Shown here piece after piece: positions 10,108-19,258 of a DNA stretch of 56,654 nucleotides; positions within the stretch are counted from its first letter, which is position 1, and each line of letters opens with the position of its first letter. Made by a program: the position numbers and the translations under genes. The DNA is from Candidatus Endomicrobiellum basalitermitum (GTDB lineage Bacteria > Elusimicrobiota > Endomicrobiia > Endomicrobiales > Endomicrobiaceae), in NCBI GenBank assembly GCA_031282525.1, contig JAITDN010000001.1:101977-158630 (forward strand), given 5' to 3'. Below the pieces are notes generated by a model. It was not told the origin of the DNA and did no database searches. It was given only the letters and a program-made list of their open reading frames with translations.

Positions 10108-10185
10108 ATTGAATGATTAAGTATGCAAGAGTATGTTTTAAAGTAGATTGTCAAAAATAATGTATTTAATAAAGGATTTTTATAT

Positions 10186-10788
10186 ATGAATACAATTTCT
10201 TATGTTTATGGAAATAATCTATATTTAAATATAACTAATAGGTGTATGATGTCATGTCCGTATTGCATAAAGCGTAAGTGGGGTAACAAGTTTGAAGGAA
10301 ATGATTTAAAACTTGATGTAGAACCGTCTTACAAGGAAGTTATAGATGTTATAAAAGATCCTAAAAAGTACGACGAAGTGATTTTTTGTGGATATGGAGA
10401 CTGCTTAATTAATATTGAGACAGTTAAAAAAATTTCAAGGTGGATAAAAGATAATAGTGGAAGAGTTAGAGTTAATACCGCTGGTCTTGCAAATCGTTAT
10501 TATGGTAGAGATATCTTGCCTGAGCTGAAGGGACTTATTGATATTATATCAATAAGCTTAAATGGGTCAGATCCTAAAGAGTACAATGATATTAATAAGC
10601 CGATGTTTGAAGAAGAATCTTTTGGTGAAGTGGTAAAATTTGCTAAGAGAGCAAAAAATTATATACCTAAAGTTATTATAACTGCTATAGAATTTCCTGG
10701 GTTTGACATATTAAAAGTTGAAAGAATTGCAAAAGAAATTGGCGTACAGTTTAGAATCCGTCCTTATCTAGGTGATGAGGATAATTAA
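10186..10788 (+). CDS. TatD-associated radical SAM protein
   Basis: Small radical SAM protein. Cys20, Cys24 and Cys27 in NRCMMSCPYC form the CxxxCxxC motif that holds the 4Fe-4S cluster, and FCGYGD near residue 67 corresponds to the SAM-binding GGE-type motif. At 200 residues it lacks any extra C-terminal cluster domain. The family is known (TIGRFAM TatD-linked radical SAM) for adjacency or fusion to TatD, which is exactly the context here, but its reaction and substrate are unknown. AAAGGA upstream supports the start. Confidence 0.85.
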   Translation: MNTISYVYGNNLYLNITNRCMMSCPYCIKRKWGNKFEGNDLKLDVEPSYKEVIDVIKDPKKYDEVIFCGYGDCLINIETVKKISRWIKDNSGRVRVNTAGLANRYYGRDILPELKGLIDIISISLNGSDPKEYNDINKPMFEEESFGEVVKFAKRAKNYIPKVIITAIEFPGFDILKVERIAKEIGVQFRIRPYLGDEDN

Positions 10789-10958
10789 GTCTACTATAAT
10801 AAACCTGTTAAAATTATTTTTTTGTAGCATTTAGTATCTTACTGTTATCCAAAATGCCTGGCGTCAATAAATTCTATGCGTACGTGGTCGTATATTGTCA
10901 TAGGAAAAATCACTCACACTGTAGCCTTTAAAAAATATATCCTTAAAAATAATTTTAG

Positions 10959-11609
10959 ATGAGTATAATATTTTGCTTAATAGTGGTGATATGGATATCA
11001 CATGATATAAATAAGTCTCTAGGTTCTTTAGAAGAAGTGAGGATTACACGTGTTACAAAAAAGCGAAGAAAGTATGTTGTAAATGTTCCATCTAAAATAG
11101 TTTGGAGTATAAAATATAATTTGAACTTGAGGAAAGTTGAACTTCAAAAATGTGTAAAAAAAATATTATGAAAACTGTTGAAGAGGTTTTTCATGATGGT
11201 GATTTGTATAATAGCAATGTTTTAAGTGAGAATATAAGAACTAAAAAATATTATCGTCTTGTGCTTTTTGATTCAAATAATGTAACAGAAAGGATTTATG
11301 ATTTATCAAAAGTAAAAAAAATGAAGATGATTGCTACTGCTTATTATCTTGGAGATCCACTTGCATGGAAAGATGGAAAAATAACTTTTCTTGGATATAA
11401 GATGCAAAGGGGTATAGAGCAGCCTGTTGATCCGAGAATTATACCTTTGAAAACACGGCTTTTTATCCCAGATTATGGCCATGCAGGTGATACGGGAGGT
11501 CTTATATAAAGGGAATCGAGTTGATTTGGGTGTAAATAACGTCAAAGAGTAAAAAGCTTGGATGCTTAAAGATGTAATAGTTTACATTTTAGAAAAATCT
11601 GAAAAATAC
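10959..11609 (+). pseudogene. Broken G5/3D-domain (YabE-like) secreted protein
   Basis: The first frame (10959-11171) gives an N-terminal hydrophobic anchor and a G5-like strand region (ITRVTKKRRKYVVNVPSK). The second (11150-11509) continues it and enters a 3D domain (MIATAYYLGDPLAW, KMQRG, DPRIIPL, GDTGG). One missing A in the A8 run at 11156-11163 separates them: nine A's would give a continuous frame. A second lesion near 11508 shifts the final RVDLGV block, with the third Asp, into another frame, and that frame has a TAA soon after. Such proteins bind or cleave peptidoglycan in relatives. Three lesions make it a pseudogene. Confidence 0.85.
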
Positions 11610-11689
11610 TAAATTCTTTGTACCATATATATGCATATATATAGTTATAAAATAGTTGTGTACTAGAATTAATAGATATTCTACATTAT

Positions 11690-11774
11690 GCCGAGAGCGG
11701 GACTTGAACCCGCACATTGCATAAGCAATTTGAGATTTTGAGTCTCACGTGTCTGCCAATTCCACCATCTCGGC
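11690..11774 (-). tRNA. tRNA-Leu (anticodon CAA)
   Basis: The reverse complement folds as a class II tRNA of 85 nt. It has a GCCGAGA...TCTCGGC acceptor stem, anticodon stem TGAGA/TCTCA with loop CTCAAAA, a long variable arm (TTGC-TTAT-GCAA) and a TTCAAGT T-loop. It reads UUG codons. CCA is not encoded. Confidence 0.96.
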
Positions 11775-11872
11775 TAGGAAAAGATTATTCTATAACAAGA
11801 AACAATTTTTTGTCAATTATTCTTTTATTAATATAATAATTACGTTTTAGAATTAAGACCTTTCTATTGTTA

Positions 11873-12328
11873 TTATAATGTAATGGATAATGCTATTTCT
11901 CCACAATTTGGGAAGAAATGACAATCAACACATTCCCGCCATATTTTGTGTGGTAGATCTTCTTTTTGGATTTTTTTATATCCAAGTTTAACGAAGAATT
12001 CTGGATTAAAACTCAGTACAAAAACTTTGTTTATTCCTAAGTCCTTTGCATTTTCTTGAAGATTATTGACTATTTTTCTGCCAAGTCCTTGTTTTTGATA
12101 TTCAGCTAGTACCGCTAAGCTTTTTATTTCTGCTAGATCTTCCCATGAGACATGTAATGCTCCACAAGCAATTACTTTTTTTTTATCTTCAAAAACAATA
12201 AATTCTTGAATATCTTCATATAGTGTATTTAGAGATCTATGTAGCATTTTTTTATTATTTGCGTAATGTTCAATAATTTCGTGTATTTTTTCTATATCTG
12301 TAACTTTAGCTGGTCTTATTACTATCAC
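11873..12328 (-). CDS. argA: Short GNAT-type N-acetylglutamate synthase
   Basis: A GNAT acetyltransferase of 151 residues. The acetyl-CoA loop is QKQGLGRK near residue 90, preceded by the conserved block GALHVSWEDLAEIKSLAV. The C-terminal half has the LPHKIWRECVDCHFFPNC segment with three cysteines seen in short ArgA proteins. These acetylate glutamate to start arginine synthesis (EC 2.3.1.1) without the amino-acid kinase domain of long ArgA. No other arg gene is adjacent, so a different amine substrate remains possible. Confidence 0.78.
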   Translation of the reverse strand: MIVIRPAKVTDIEKIHEIIEHYANNKKMLHRSLNTLYEDIQEFIVFEDKKKVIACGALHVSWEDLAEIKSLAVLAEYQKQGLGRKIVNNLQENAKDLGINKVFVLSFNPEFFVKLGYKKIQKEDLPHKIWRECVDCHFFPNCGEIALSITL

Positions 12329-12394
12329 AAAAGAACCTCTTAAATATGCATTATGTTACGCTTCAAATAAAATAAATTAATATTTAGAAATTTC

Positions 12395-12976
12395 TTACTT
12401 TATAAAATTGTACCCTGTTTGAATTGCCTTTTTGTTAATATCAACAAGTTGTTGTTTTGACTCAAATACTTTTTCACATGCGCGTAAAGCGCTTTCTAAG
12501 TGGAGAGGTTTTTTATCTTTTTCTTTCATATTTTTAGAGTTACAAGTATGTTTTTCCAGCAGTTTTATTAGCAATCCTACTGCAACCATATTTACAGTTT
12601 TTAAGTTTTTAATTGTTTTGTCTGCAATATCGGTTATAGGTATAGAATAAAATTTTGGATTGCGCTTATTATTTTGCGACGTAATTGAAGAGTTGGCGAT
12701 TGTTAATAAGGCTTCATTAGTTATTTTCGGCATAAACTTACTTAATGATATTTCATTTAGTGCTATTAAAATATTTGGGATTGGAACAACTGGAGAACCT
12801 ATTTCGTCACTTGACACTATAACTGTGGAATTTGCCGTACCCCCACGCATTTCGGCTCCATAGGATGGGAACCAAGTTGTATGTAATCCTTCTTCTATCG
12901 CTGTTTGCGCGATTAAAATTCCTGCTATAAGAACACCTTGCCCTCCAAAACCAGCTATTATTATTTTATTTTGCAT
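12395..12976 (-). CDS. 2-oxoacid:ferredoxin oxidoreductase, gamma subunit (orphan)
   Basis: Matches the gamma subunit (KorC/PorG/VorC-like) of 2-oxoacid:ferredoxin oxidoreductases: N-terminal GFGGQGVL, the WFPSYGAEMRGGTAN block near residue 36, and NILIALNE. 193 residues is the normal subunit length. These subunits work with alpha and beta (TPP-binding) partners, usually directly upstream. Here the upstream side is the divergent hrcA promoter, so no partner is adjacent. Either the partners lie elsewhere or this is a leftover. The reading frame itself is undamaged. Confidence 0.85.
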   Translation of the reverse strand: MQNKIIIAGFGGQGVLIAGILIAQTAIEEGLHTTWFPSYGAEMRGGTANSTVIVSSDEIGSPVVPIPNILIALNEISLSKFMPKITNEALLTIANSSITSQNNKRNPKFYSIPITDIADKTIKNLKTVNMVAVGLLIKLLEKHTCNSKNMKEKDKKPLHLESALRACEKVFESKQQLVDINKKAIQTGYNFIK

Positions 12977-13110
12977 ATTATTTGTCTCTGGCTTAACTTA
13001 TTATTCATATAGTATCGATAGATTACTATACCTTCGTATGTTAATAGCTAATTATGAATACTATGATATATTATGTATTTTGTCAATTATTATGTTTATT
13101 TATGGAGGTC

Positions 13111-13140
13111 TTGACATGGATCTAATATTACTGCTACAAT
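13111..13140 (+). promoter_or_regulatory. Sigma-70-type promoter of the hrcA heat-shock operon
   Basis: TTGACA (13111-13116) and TACAAT (13135-13140) are separated by 18 bp. Transcription would begin about seven bases later, inside the CIRCE element. Confidence 0.8.
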
Positions 13141-13141
13141 G

Positions 13142-13168
13142 ATAGCACTGTAATGTAATGAGTGCTAT
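13142..13168 (+). promoter_or_regulatory. CIRCE operator (HrcA binding site)
   Basis: ATAGCACTG, nine spacer bases, GAGTGCTAT: the nine-nine-nine architecture of CIRCE (consensus TTAGCACTC-N9-GAGTGCTAA) with changes only at the outer positions and the innermost base of the left arm. It starts one base after the -10 hexamer, so bound HrcA would block initiation. It is the only copy I found in the window, and dnaK and dnaJ have none of their own. Confidence 0.92.
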
Positions 13169-13201
13169 GAATAAAAATTGGTTGTTTAAAATAATTTTTG
13201 A

Positions 13202-14257
13202 GTGATTGAAATGCGACATGTATCCTTGGAAGTTATAGAGAAGAGGAAAAACCATATATTAAGTACTATTATACATCATTATATTAAAACTGGGAAACCA
13301 GTAGGGTCTAATGTTTTAATAGAGGAATATGATATTTCTCTTTCTCCAGCGGCTGTCAGAAAATTAATGGCGTATCTTGAAAAAGATGGGTACTTAACTC
13401 ATCCGCATACTTCTGCAGGTAGGATTCCTACTGATAAAGGCTATAGATCTTATGTTAATAGTCTTGTCAAACTTCAAAATTTTGCAATTGAAGAGGATGA
13501 GAGAATAAGAAGAGAATATGAGCAAAAACATAATGAAATAGAAACATTTCTTTCTGAGACTTCACGTATTTTATCAGGACTTTCAAAATATACAGGTTTT
13601 GTTATGACGCCTAAAGCCCACTGTGATCAAGTAAAAAGTATTGAATTTGTGCAGATTTCAAAAAGAGAGTTGTTGGTTGTTTTGCTCACTAAAAATGGGA
13701 TGATAAAGCATAAAAGGATAGAAGCTTGTCTTACGTACGAGCAAGTGAGCAGACTTAGGGATTTCTTAAATGAGAAATTAAGGAAAGTATCAGTTGCTGA
13801 AGCAAACAAGAAAATTGCTTTAGAGATTAGAAATTTTAGACAGAATGAAGCTAAAATTTTAGAAATTGCTGAAAAAATAAGTGATGTTTTTTACAGTATA
13901 CAAGATGATATTTATATAGATGGTGCATCAAACGGAATTACAATTTCAGGTTTCAATGACTTTGACTTGATAAAATCATTTGTTAATTTTAAAGAATATA
14001 AAGAAAAGTTTATTGAAATAATAAATAGAGATTTTGACAGTAGTAGGATAAATGTGAAGATAGGCTCTGAAAATATGCTTTCTGAACTCAAAGATTTAAG
14101 CGTAGTAACAGCAGTTTACAATAATGGAGAGCATGCAATTGGTATCTTGGGGATTATTGGTCCTAAACGAATGGAATATGAGAAAATGATGTCGATTGTA
14201 AATCATGTCTCTGAGGTGTTAAACAAGTTTTTTAAAGAGATGTCAAGACAATCTTAG
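13202..14257 (+). CDS. hrcA: Heat-inducible transcription repressor HrcA
   Basis: It represses class I heat-shock genes by binding CIRCE and depends on GroEL in characterised species. The N-terminal winged helix includes TGKPVGSNVL and LSPAAVRKLMAYLEKDGYL, followed by the hallmark HPHTSAGRIPTDKGYR-type segment (HTSAGRIPTDKGYR here). The rest forms the GAF-like and dimerisation regions. It has 351 residues. The start is GTG at 13202 or ATG at 13211; neither has a strong ribosome binding site. It heads hrcA-grpE-dnaK-dnaJ and sits behind its own operator, hence autoregulated. Confidence 0.95.
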   Translation: MIEMRHVSLEVIEKRKNHILSTIIHHYIKTGKPVGSNVLIEEYDISLSPAAVRKLMAYLEKDGYLTHPHTSAGRIPTDKGYRSYVNSLVKLQNFAIEEDERIRREYEQKHNEIETFLSETSRILSGLSKYTGFVMTPKAHCDQVKSIEFVQISKRELLVVLLTKNGMIKHKRIEACLTYEQVSRLRDFLNEKLRKVSVAEANKKIALEIRNFRQNEAKILEIAEKISDVFYSIQDDIYIDGASNGITISGFNDFDLIKSFVNFKEYKEKFIEIINRDFDSSRINVKIGSENMLSELKDLSVVTAVYNNGEHAIGILGIIGPKRMEYEKMMSIVNHVSEVLNKFFKEMSRQS

Positions 14258-14303
14258 CAAAAAACAAGCTAGATAATAATTACTTTTAGGGAGGGGGAGT
14301 AAT

Positions 14304-14870
14304 TTGGAAAACGAAAAGCAGGGAGTCAAAAAAATTGCAAATGAAGATGAACCACAAAGTTGTTATTATAATGAAGCAAGAGATGAAAAGATTTTCGAAC
14401 TTGAGATTTTAAAACAATCAGTTGAAGAGAAAAAAAAGCAAGCGCAGGATTTTTATGACCAGCTTTTAAGACTCAAAGCTGATTTTGAAAATTATAGAAA
14501 ACGTTCTGAAAAAGAAAAAAAAGATTATTTAGAATGGGGGAAGGAAAAAATTCTTCTTAAACAGATCAATATTTATGATGTTTTTCAACAAGCTTTGCGG
14601 AGTGTAAAAGCGGGGAATGATATGGAGAGTATAATACTTGGGCTTGAAATGATAAACAAAGAATTTTCAAAAATGTTAAAGGAAGAAGGTGTTGAAGAAA
14701 TACGATGTAAAAAATTTGATCCGGCTGTGTGCGAAGCTTTAGATTATGTTGAAAGCGAAGAAGAAGATGGAAAAATATTAGAAATTTACCAGAGAGGGTA
14801 TAAACTAAACGAAAGATTGATGAGAACAGCAAAAGTTAAGGTTGCAAAGAATATAAAAAGTATGGATTAA
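14304..14870 (+). CDS. grpE: Nucleotide exchange factor GrpE
   Basis: It releases ADP from DnaK. An acidic/charged N-terminus is followed by a long coiled coil (about residues 25-85, with DFENYRKRSEKEK) and the C-terminal beta domain (FDPAVCEALDYVE, YQRGYKLNERLMRTAKVKV). 188 residues is normal. The start is TTG at 14304, chosen because the strong GGGAGGGGGAG lies just upstream and no ATG fits. It sits in the HrcA operon between hrcA and dnaK. Confidence 0.95.
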   Translation: MENEKQGVKKIANEDEPQSCYYNEARDEKIFELEILKQSVEEKKKQAQDFYDQLLRLKADFENYRKRSEKEKKDYLEWGKEKILLKQINIYDVFQQALRSVKAGNDMESIILGLEMINKEFSKMLKEEGVEEIRCKKFDPAVCEALDYVESEEEDGKILEIYQRGYKLNERLMRTAKVKVAKNIKSMD

Positions 14871-14996
14871 ACTGTTATTTTTTCTAAGTTTAACTTAAAT
14901 AGATTATGAGTTTGTGGTAAGTTTTACTTTTGCCATGTGAAGTTAAAATTAGAAAAATTCATTATAAATAAAAATAAAAAAATTGGAGGGTAGCAA

Positions 14997-16853
14997 ATGG
15001 CAAAAATTATAGGAATAGATTTAGGAACATCAAATTCCGCAGCAGCCGTTATGGAAGGTGGGAAGACTACTCTTATCCCTTCAGCTGAGGGGACAACATT
15101 GGGAGGCAAAGCATTTCCATCTTATGTTGCATTTACGAAAGACGGACAACTTTTGGTTGGTGAACCTGCTAGAAGGCAGGCAGTTACAAATCCTGAAGGT
15201 ACTTTGAGTGCTTTTAAGAGAAAAATGGGTACAGACTATAAATACAATGTAAACGGCAAAGAATTTACTCCTCAGCAACTTTCAGCTTTTATACTTCAGA
15301 AGATAAAAAAAGATGCAGAAGCTTATTTAGGTGAAACAATATCTAAAGCTGTTATTACAGTACCGGCTTATTTCAATGATAATCAAAGGCAGGCTACAAA
15401 AGATGCTGGAGCAATAGCAGGTCTTGAAGTTGTAAGACTTGTAAACGAGCCTACAGCGGCATCTCTTGCTTATGGTATAGATAAAGTCGGCAAAGAACAG
15501 AAAATATTGGTTTTTGATCTTGGAGGAGGGACTCTTGATGTGACTATTATGGAGATGGGTACGGAAGGAACTTTTGAGGTTCTTTCAACTTCAGGAGATA
15601 CTCAACTTGGCGGAACTGATATGGATAATGCTTTAATTGACTATATTGCTGAGGATTTTAAAAAGATAAACGGCATAGATTTGAGAAAAGATAAAATGGC
15701 TGTACAGCGTTTAAAAGAAGCCTCTGAAAAGGCGAAAATTGAACTTTCAAATGTTTTGGAAACTGATATCAATCTTCCTTTTATTACGGCCGATGCTACA
15801 GGTCCAAAACATTTAATGATGAAATTTACAAGAGCAAAACTTGAGAATTTAGTAAGGCCTATAGTTGAGAGGTGCAGGATTTCTATTGAACAGGCGATAA
15901 AAGATGCAAAGCTTACAGCCGAAACGGTTACAAAAATAATTTTAGTGGGTGGTCCTACTAGAATGCCTATTGTGCAGAAGTTTGTTGAAGATTATGTCGG
16001 TAAAAAAGTAGAACGAGGAATAGATCCTATGGAGTGTGTGTGTTTTGGAGCGGCGGTCCAAGCTGCAGTGTTAACTGGTGACGTTAAAGATATTCTTCTT
16101 TTAGATGTTACTCCACTTACACTTGGACTTGAAACTATGGGTGGTGTGAGAACTGCACTTATAGATAGAAACACTACAGTTCCCGCAAAGCGTTCTCAAA
16201 TATTTTCAACGGCAGCTGATAATCAGCCAAGTGTTGAAATCAATGTTCTTCAAGGCGAAAGACCTATGGCTAAGGATAACTTATCTCTTGGTAGATTTAT
16301 GCTTGATGGGATACCACCTGCACCTAGAGGTGTTCCTCAAATAGAGGTTACTTTTGACATAGATGCAAACGGTATTTTACATGTTTCTGCAAAGGACAAA
16401 GGTACGGGTAAAGAACAGTCTATTAAAATATCTTCATCAACTAAGCTTTCAAAGGAAGATATAAACAAATATGTTAAAGAAGCGGAACAGTATGCTTCTG
16501 AGGATGCAAAACACAAAGAAGAAATTGAAGTGAGAAACGAGGCTGACAATCTTGTTTACTCAGTTGAAAAGAACTTAAATGAGCATGGTGATAAGATTTC
16601 TGCTGATAATAAACTTTCAGTTGAGCAAGCTTTAACTACTGTAAAAGAGGCTTTAAAAGGTAACAATGTAGCGTTGATTAGATCAACCAGAGATGAATTA
16701 ACAAAAGCGTCTCATAAACTTGCTGAGGCAATATATAAAGCTTCACAGAATCAAAATGCAAATACGGATAATGATTCGCAACAAGGATCTCATACTAATA
16801 CTGAAGAAAAAGTAGTTGATGCAGAAGTAGTTGATGATAAAGACAAAAAATAA
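14997..16853 (+). CDS. dnaK: Chaperone DnaK (Hsp70)
   Basis: ATP-dependent chaperone of 618 residues. ATPase motifs are [13 protein letters not shown] (5-17), the [16 protein letters not shown] segment, [11 protein letters not shown] and the adenosine-binding LVGGPTRMP. The substrate-binding domain has [13 protein letters not shown] and [17 protein letters not shown]. The tail ends in a Lys/Asp-rich stretch. GGAGGG supports the ATG. Transcription presumably comes from the CIRCE-controlled hrcA promoter, since the 126-bp gap after grpE shows no operator. Confidence 0.98.
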   Translation: MAKIIGIDLGTSNSAAAVMEGGKTTLIPSAEGTTLGGKAFPSYVAFTKDGQLLVGEPARRQAVTNPEGTLSAFKRKMGTDYKYNVNGKEFTPQQLSAFILQKIKKDAEAYLGETISKAVITVPAYFNDNQRQATKDAGAIAGLEVVRLVNEPTAASLAYGIDKVGKEQKILVFDLGGGTLDVTIMEMGTEGTFEVLSTSGDTQLGGTDMDNALIDYIAEDFKKINGIDLRKDKMAVQRLKEASEKAKIELSNVLETDINLPFITADATGPKHLMMKFTRAKLENLVRPIVERCRISIEQAIKDAKLTAETVTKIILVGGPTRMPIVQKFVEDYVGKKVERGIDPMECVCFGAAVQAAVLTGDVKDILLLDVTPLTLGLETMGGVRTALIDRNTTVPAKRSQIFSTAADNQPSVEINVLQGERPMAKDNLSLGRFMLDGIPPAPRGVPQIEVTFDIDANGILHVSAKDKGTGKEQSIKISSSTKLSKEDINKYVKEAEQYASEDAKHKEEIEVRNEADNLVYSVEKNLNEHGDKISADNKLSVEQALTTVKEALKGNNVALIRSTRDELTKASHKLAEAIYKASQNQNANTDNDSQQGSHTNTEEKVVDAEVVDDKDKK

Positions 16854-17090
16854 GCAATGTTTTTCCTTTAAACTGAGAGAATGTAATAAATGCAAAAATG
16901 TATGTTAGATTTTTGCTTTGTTTATGCCAGGTAATTCCTTACTTTAATAATGAAGATGTTTAAGATCATAAAGAAATTATTGGGTTTAGAAGGTTATTAA
17001 GAATAATAATGTTTAAAGGTGATAAGAATTTTTTAGTTGGATGGGGACAGTTAGTAAACAAAAGAGCAAGTATTCAAGGAACAAAATAGA

Positions 17091-18215
17091 ATGAAACGTG
17101 ATTATTATGAAGTGCTTGGAATTAGTAAAAGTAATTCTTCGGATGAAATTAAATCGGCTTATAGGAAGTTGGCTCTAAAATACCATCCCGATAAAAATCC
17201 GGGGAATAAAGAAGCTGAAGAAAAATTTAAAGAAATAAACGAAGCTTATGAAGTGTTATCTGATGATCAAAAAAGACATCAATATGATACTTTTGGACAC
17301 GACTCTGTCAACAATGGTGGAAGTGGGCCATTTCAGGGAGGATATACTAAATATAGTGGTGATTTTTCAAACGTGGGTGATATTTTCGGAGATTTTTTTG
17401 GTGATATTTTCGGAGGTAAACATAGCAACGAAAGTTCTCATAAACGTGGAGAGGATTTACGCTATGACTTAGAAATTTCTTATCTTGATGCGATGAATGG
17501 TGCAGAGGTTTCAATTAATATAACAAGAAAGGATGTTTGTTCGATTTGTCATGGGACCGGCAGTAAAGACAGTTCTGCTCCGAAACAATGTACTAAGTGC
17601 AAAGGTAAGGGGCAAGTAAGGTATTCGCAAGGTTTTTTCTCACTTAATCAAGAATGTCCGCAATGTAAGGGTAGAGGGAGTGTCATAGATAAACCTTGTT
17701 ATGAGTGTAGAGGTGAGGGAACTATAAGGAATAGAAAAACTGTTACGGTAAGAATTCCTGCTGGTGTCGATGAAGGCACGTCTTTAAAGATATCAGGTTC
17801 TGGTAATGCAGGTTCCAATGGGTATCCGGCAGGAGATTTATATGTTGTGATACATATGAAGCAGATTGCTGGATTTAAAAGAAATGGTGATGATTTATAT
17901 ACGGAAGTTTCTATCTCTTTTCCTCAGGCTACAATGGGGGTTGAATATGATGTACCAATTTTGAGAGAACATGTAAAAGTAAGAGTTCCTCCGTCAACTC
18001 AACCTGGAACTGTTTTGAGAGTGCGTGAGCAAGGATTTCCAAAACTGGGAAGAAAAAGTAGGGGGGATCTTTATGTTAAGGTAAATATTTCTGTTCCTAA
18101 ATCTATGAATGATGTCCAAAAACGAGCGCTTTTTGAATATGCGAAATCTATGGGTGAAGTTCCAAAAAGTGCTCAATTTCAAAATGATAGTTTTTTCAAA
18201 AAGATTTTCAAATGA
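17091..18215 (+). CDS. dnaJ: Co-chaperone DnaJ (Hsp40)
   Basis: Type I DnaJ of 374 residues. The J domain carries HPD at 32-34, followed by a Gly/Phe-rich linker (about 76-110, repeated [14 protein letters not shown]). Four CxxCxGxG zinc repeats ([32 protein letters not shown]) span about 150-205, and then the C-terminal peptide-binding domains. It stimulates DnaK ATPase and delivers substrates. A 237-bp AT-rich gap separates it from dnaK. Membership in the same operon is likely but not certain. Confidence 0.97.
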   Translation: MKRDYYEVLGISKSNSSDEIKSAYRKLALKYHPDKNPGNKEAEEKFKEINEAYEVLSDDQKRHQYDTFGHDSVNNGGSGPFQGGYTKYSGDFSNVGDIFGDFFGDIFGGKHSNESSHKRGEDLRYDLEISYLDAMNGAEVSINITRKDVCSICHGTGSKDSSAPKQCTKCKGKGQVRYSQGFFSLNQECPQCKGRGSVIDKPCYECRGEGTIRNRKTVTVRIPAGVDEGTSLKISGSGNAGSNGYPAGDLYVVIHMKQIAGFKRNGDDLYTEVSISFPQATMGVEYDVPILREHVKVRVPPSTQPGTVLRVREQGFPKLGRKSRGDLYVKVNISVPKSMNDVQKRALFEYAKSMGEVPKSAQFQNDSFFKKIFK

Positions 18216-18320
18216 TTTTCTATTGAAAAAGTTGTCTATTTTATATAACATAAGTCTCTCTTGTTGTAGAGTGAATATGAGTTATAATTTTTTGCTTTAT
18301 GTATGTACACGTTTAAGGTG

Positions 18321-18326
18321 TATAAT
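18321..18326 (+). promoter_or_regulatory. Possible -10 element before rpsF
   Basis: A perfect TATAAT lies 54 bp before the rpsF start. The upstream region offers no close match to TTGACA at the right distance, so the assignment is tentative. Confidence 0.35.
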
Positions 18327-18379
18327 AAGGCTAAATCTCTTAGAATTTTTGAGAGAATTCCATAAAAAAGGTGTGAAAC

Positions 18380-18790
18380 ATGAACTATGAGAGTACATTT
18401 ATTATTTCTCCTAAGTTGTCAACTGAAGAAGTTGAAGAAGTTACTACGAAAGTATTAGAAGTTATTGAAACTTCAAAGGGATTTGTTAAAACAGTTCAAC
18501 AACTTGGGAAAAAAAAACTTGCTTATCCAATTGATAAATTTTATGAAGGGAGTTATGTTTATATTGAGTTTGATGGAAATGGAAGTGGCTTGATAATCAA
18601 GTCGCTTGATCTTTTTTTTAAATTTAATGATTCAATCATGAGATTTCTTACAGTTAAATCTGAAAATAAAAAAGTTGTAGTGAAGAAGTCCATTATAAAA
18701 CAGAATGACAAGACTTTAGAGACCAATACTGTAACAACAGAGATAATCGAGGTAAAGCAAAATGAGTCAACTAAACAATCAACAGAATAA
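18380..18790 (+). CDS. rpsF: 30S ribosomal protein S6
   Basis: Primary 16S rRNA and S18 binding protein of the small subunit. It begins NYESTFIISPKLS and contains KKKLAYPIDKFYEGSYVYIEF, both typical of S6. At 136 residues it has a C-terminal extension of about 35 residues rich in Lys, Asn and Thr after the conserved fold. The 3' end overlaps ssb by 29 bp. Gene order rpsF-ssb-rpsR-rplI-dnaB is widely conserved. Confidence 0.95.
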   Translation: MNYESTFIISPKLSTEEVEEVTTKVLEVIETSKGFVKTVQQLGKKKLAYPIDKFYEGSYVYIEFDGNGSGLIIKSLDLFFKFNDSIMRFLTVKSENKKVVVKKSIIKQNDKTLETNTVTTEIIEVKQNESTKQSTE

Positions 18791-19241
18791 TTTCCGATTA
18801 CCCGAACAAAACATCGTTATTATAGTTGGCAGACTTACTAGAGATCCTGAATTGAGACGTACAAGTACTGGAAAAGCAGTATGTTCTTTTGATATAGCTA
18901 TCAGTAGAAGAATAAAAGATGTTGTTACAAATGAGTGGAAAGATGCTGATCCTACGTTTGTCCCTACCGTTGTTTGGGGTGACCAAGCTGAGAGATGTGG
19001 AACTCGCTTAAAAAAAGGGATGCCTGTGTATGTTGAAGGAAAACTTCAAACTAATAAATGGGAAGGTAATGATGGTGTTAAGAAGAGTCGTTTAGAAGTT
19101 GTGGCTTTAAGAGTACAGTTTCTTGTTATAATTAGACAAGAGTCAGTAGAAGATGTAAAAGTGGTCAACGTCAGTGGCAATATAAATGAATTTTCGGGAC
19201 AGCTTAATAATGTTTCTGACGATGATGATATACCGTTTTAA
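18762..19241 (+). CDS. ssb: Single-stranded DNA-binding protein
   Basis: An OB-fold (about residues 18-115, GRLTRDPELRRTSTGKAVCSF near the start) that coats single-stranded DNA, followed by a flexible linker and the acidic tip DDDDIPF that recruits repair and replication partners. 159 residues. The ATG at 18762 lies inside rpsF. No later in-frame ATG precedes the OB-fold, and GAGGT sits just upstream, so the overlap appears real and implies coupled translation with S6. Confidence 0.95.
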   Translation: MSQLNNQQNNFRLPEQNIVIIVGRLTRDPELRRTSTGKAVCSFDIAISRRIKDVVTNEWKDADPTFVPTVVWGDQAERCGTRLKKGMPVYVEGKLQTNKWEGNDGVKKSRLEVVALRVQFLVIIRQESVEDVKVVNVSGNINEFSGQLNNVSDDDDIPF

Positions 19242-19258
19242 CGGATTAGGAGAAAAAA

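Noticed and set aside
10959-11171. The 70-residue frame as an independent small gene
   Set aside because: Its end continues naturally into the next frame with one added A, and together they match G5/3D proteins, so it is the front of a broken gene.
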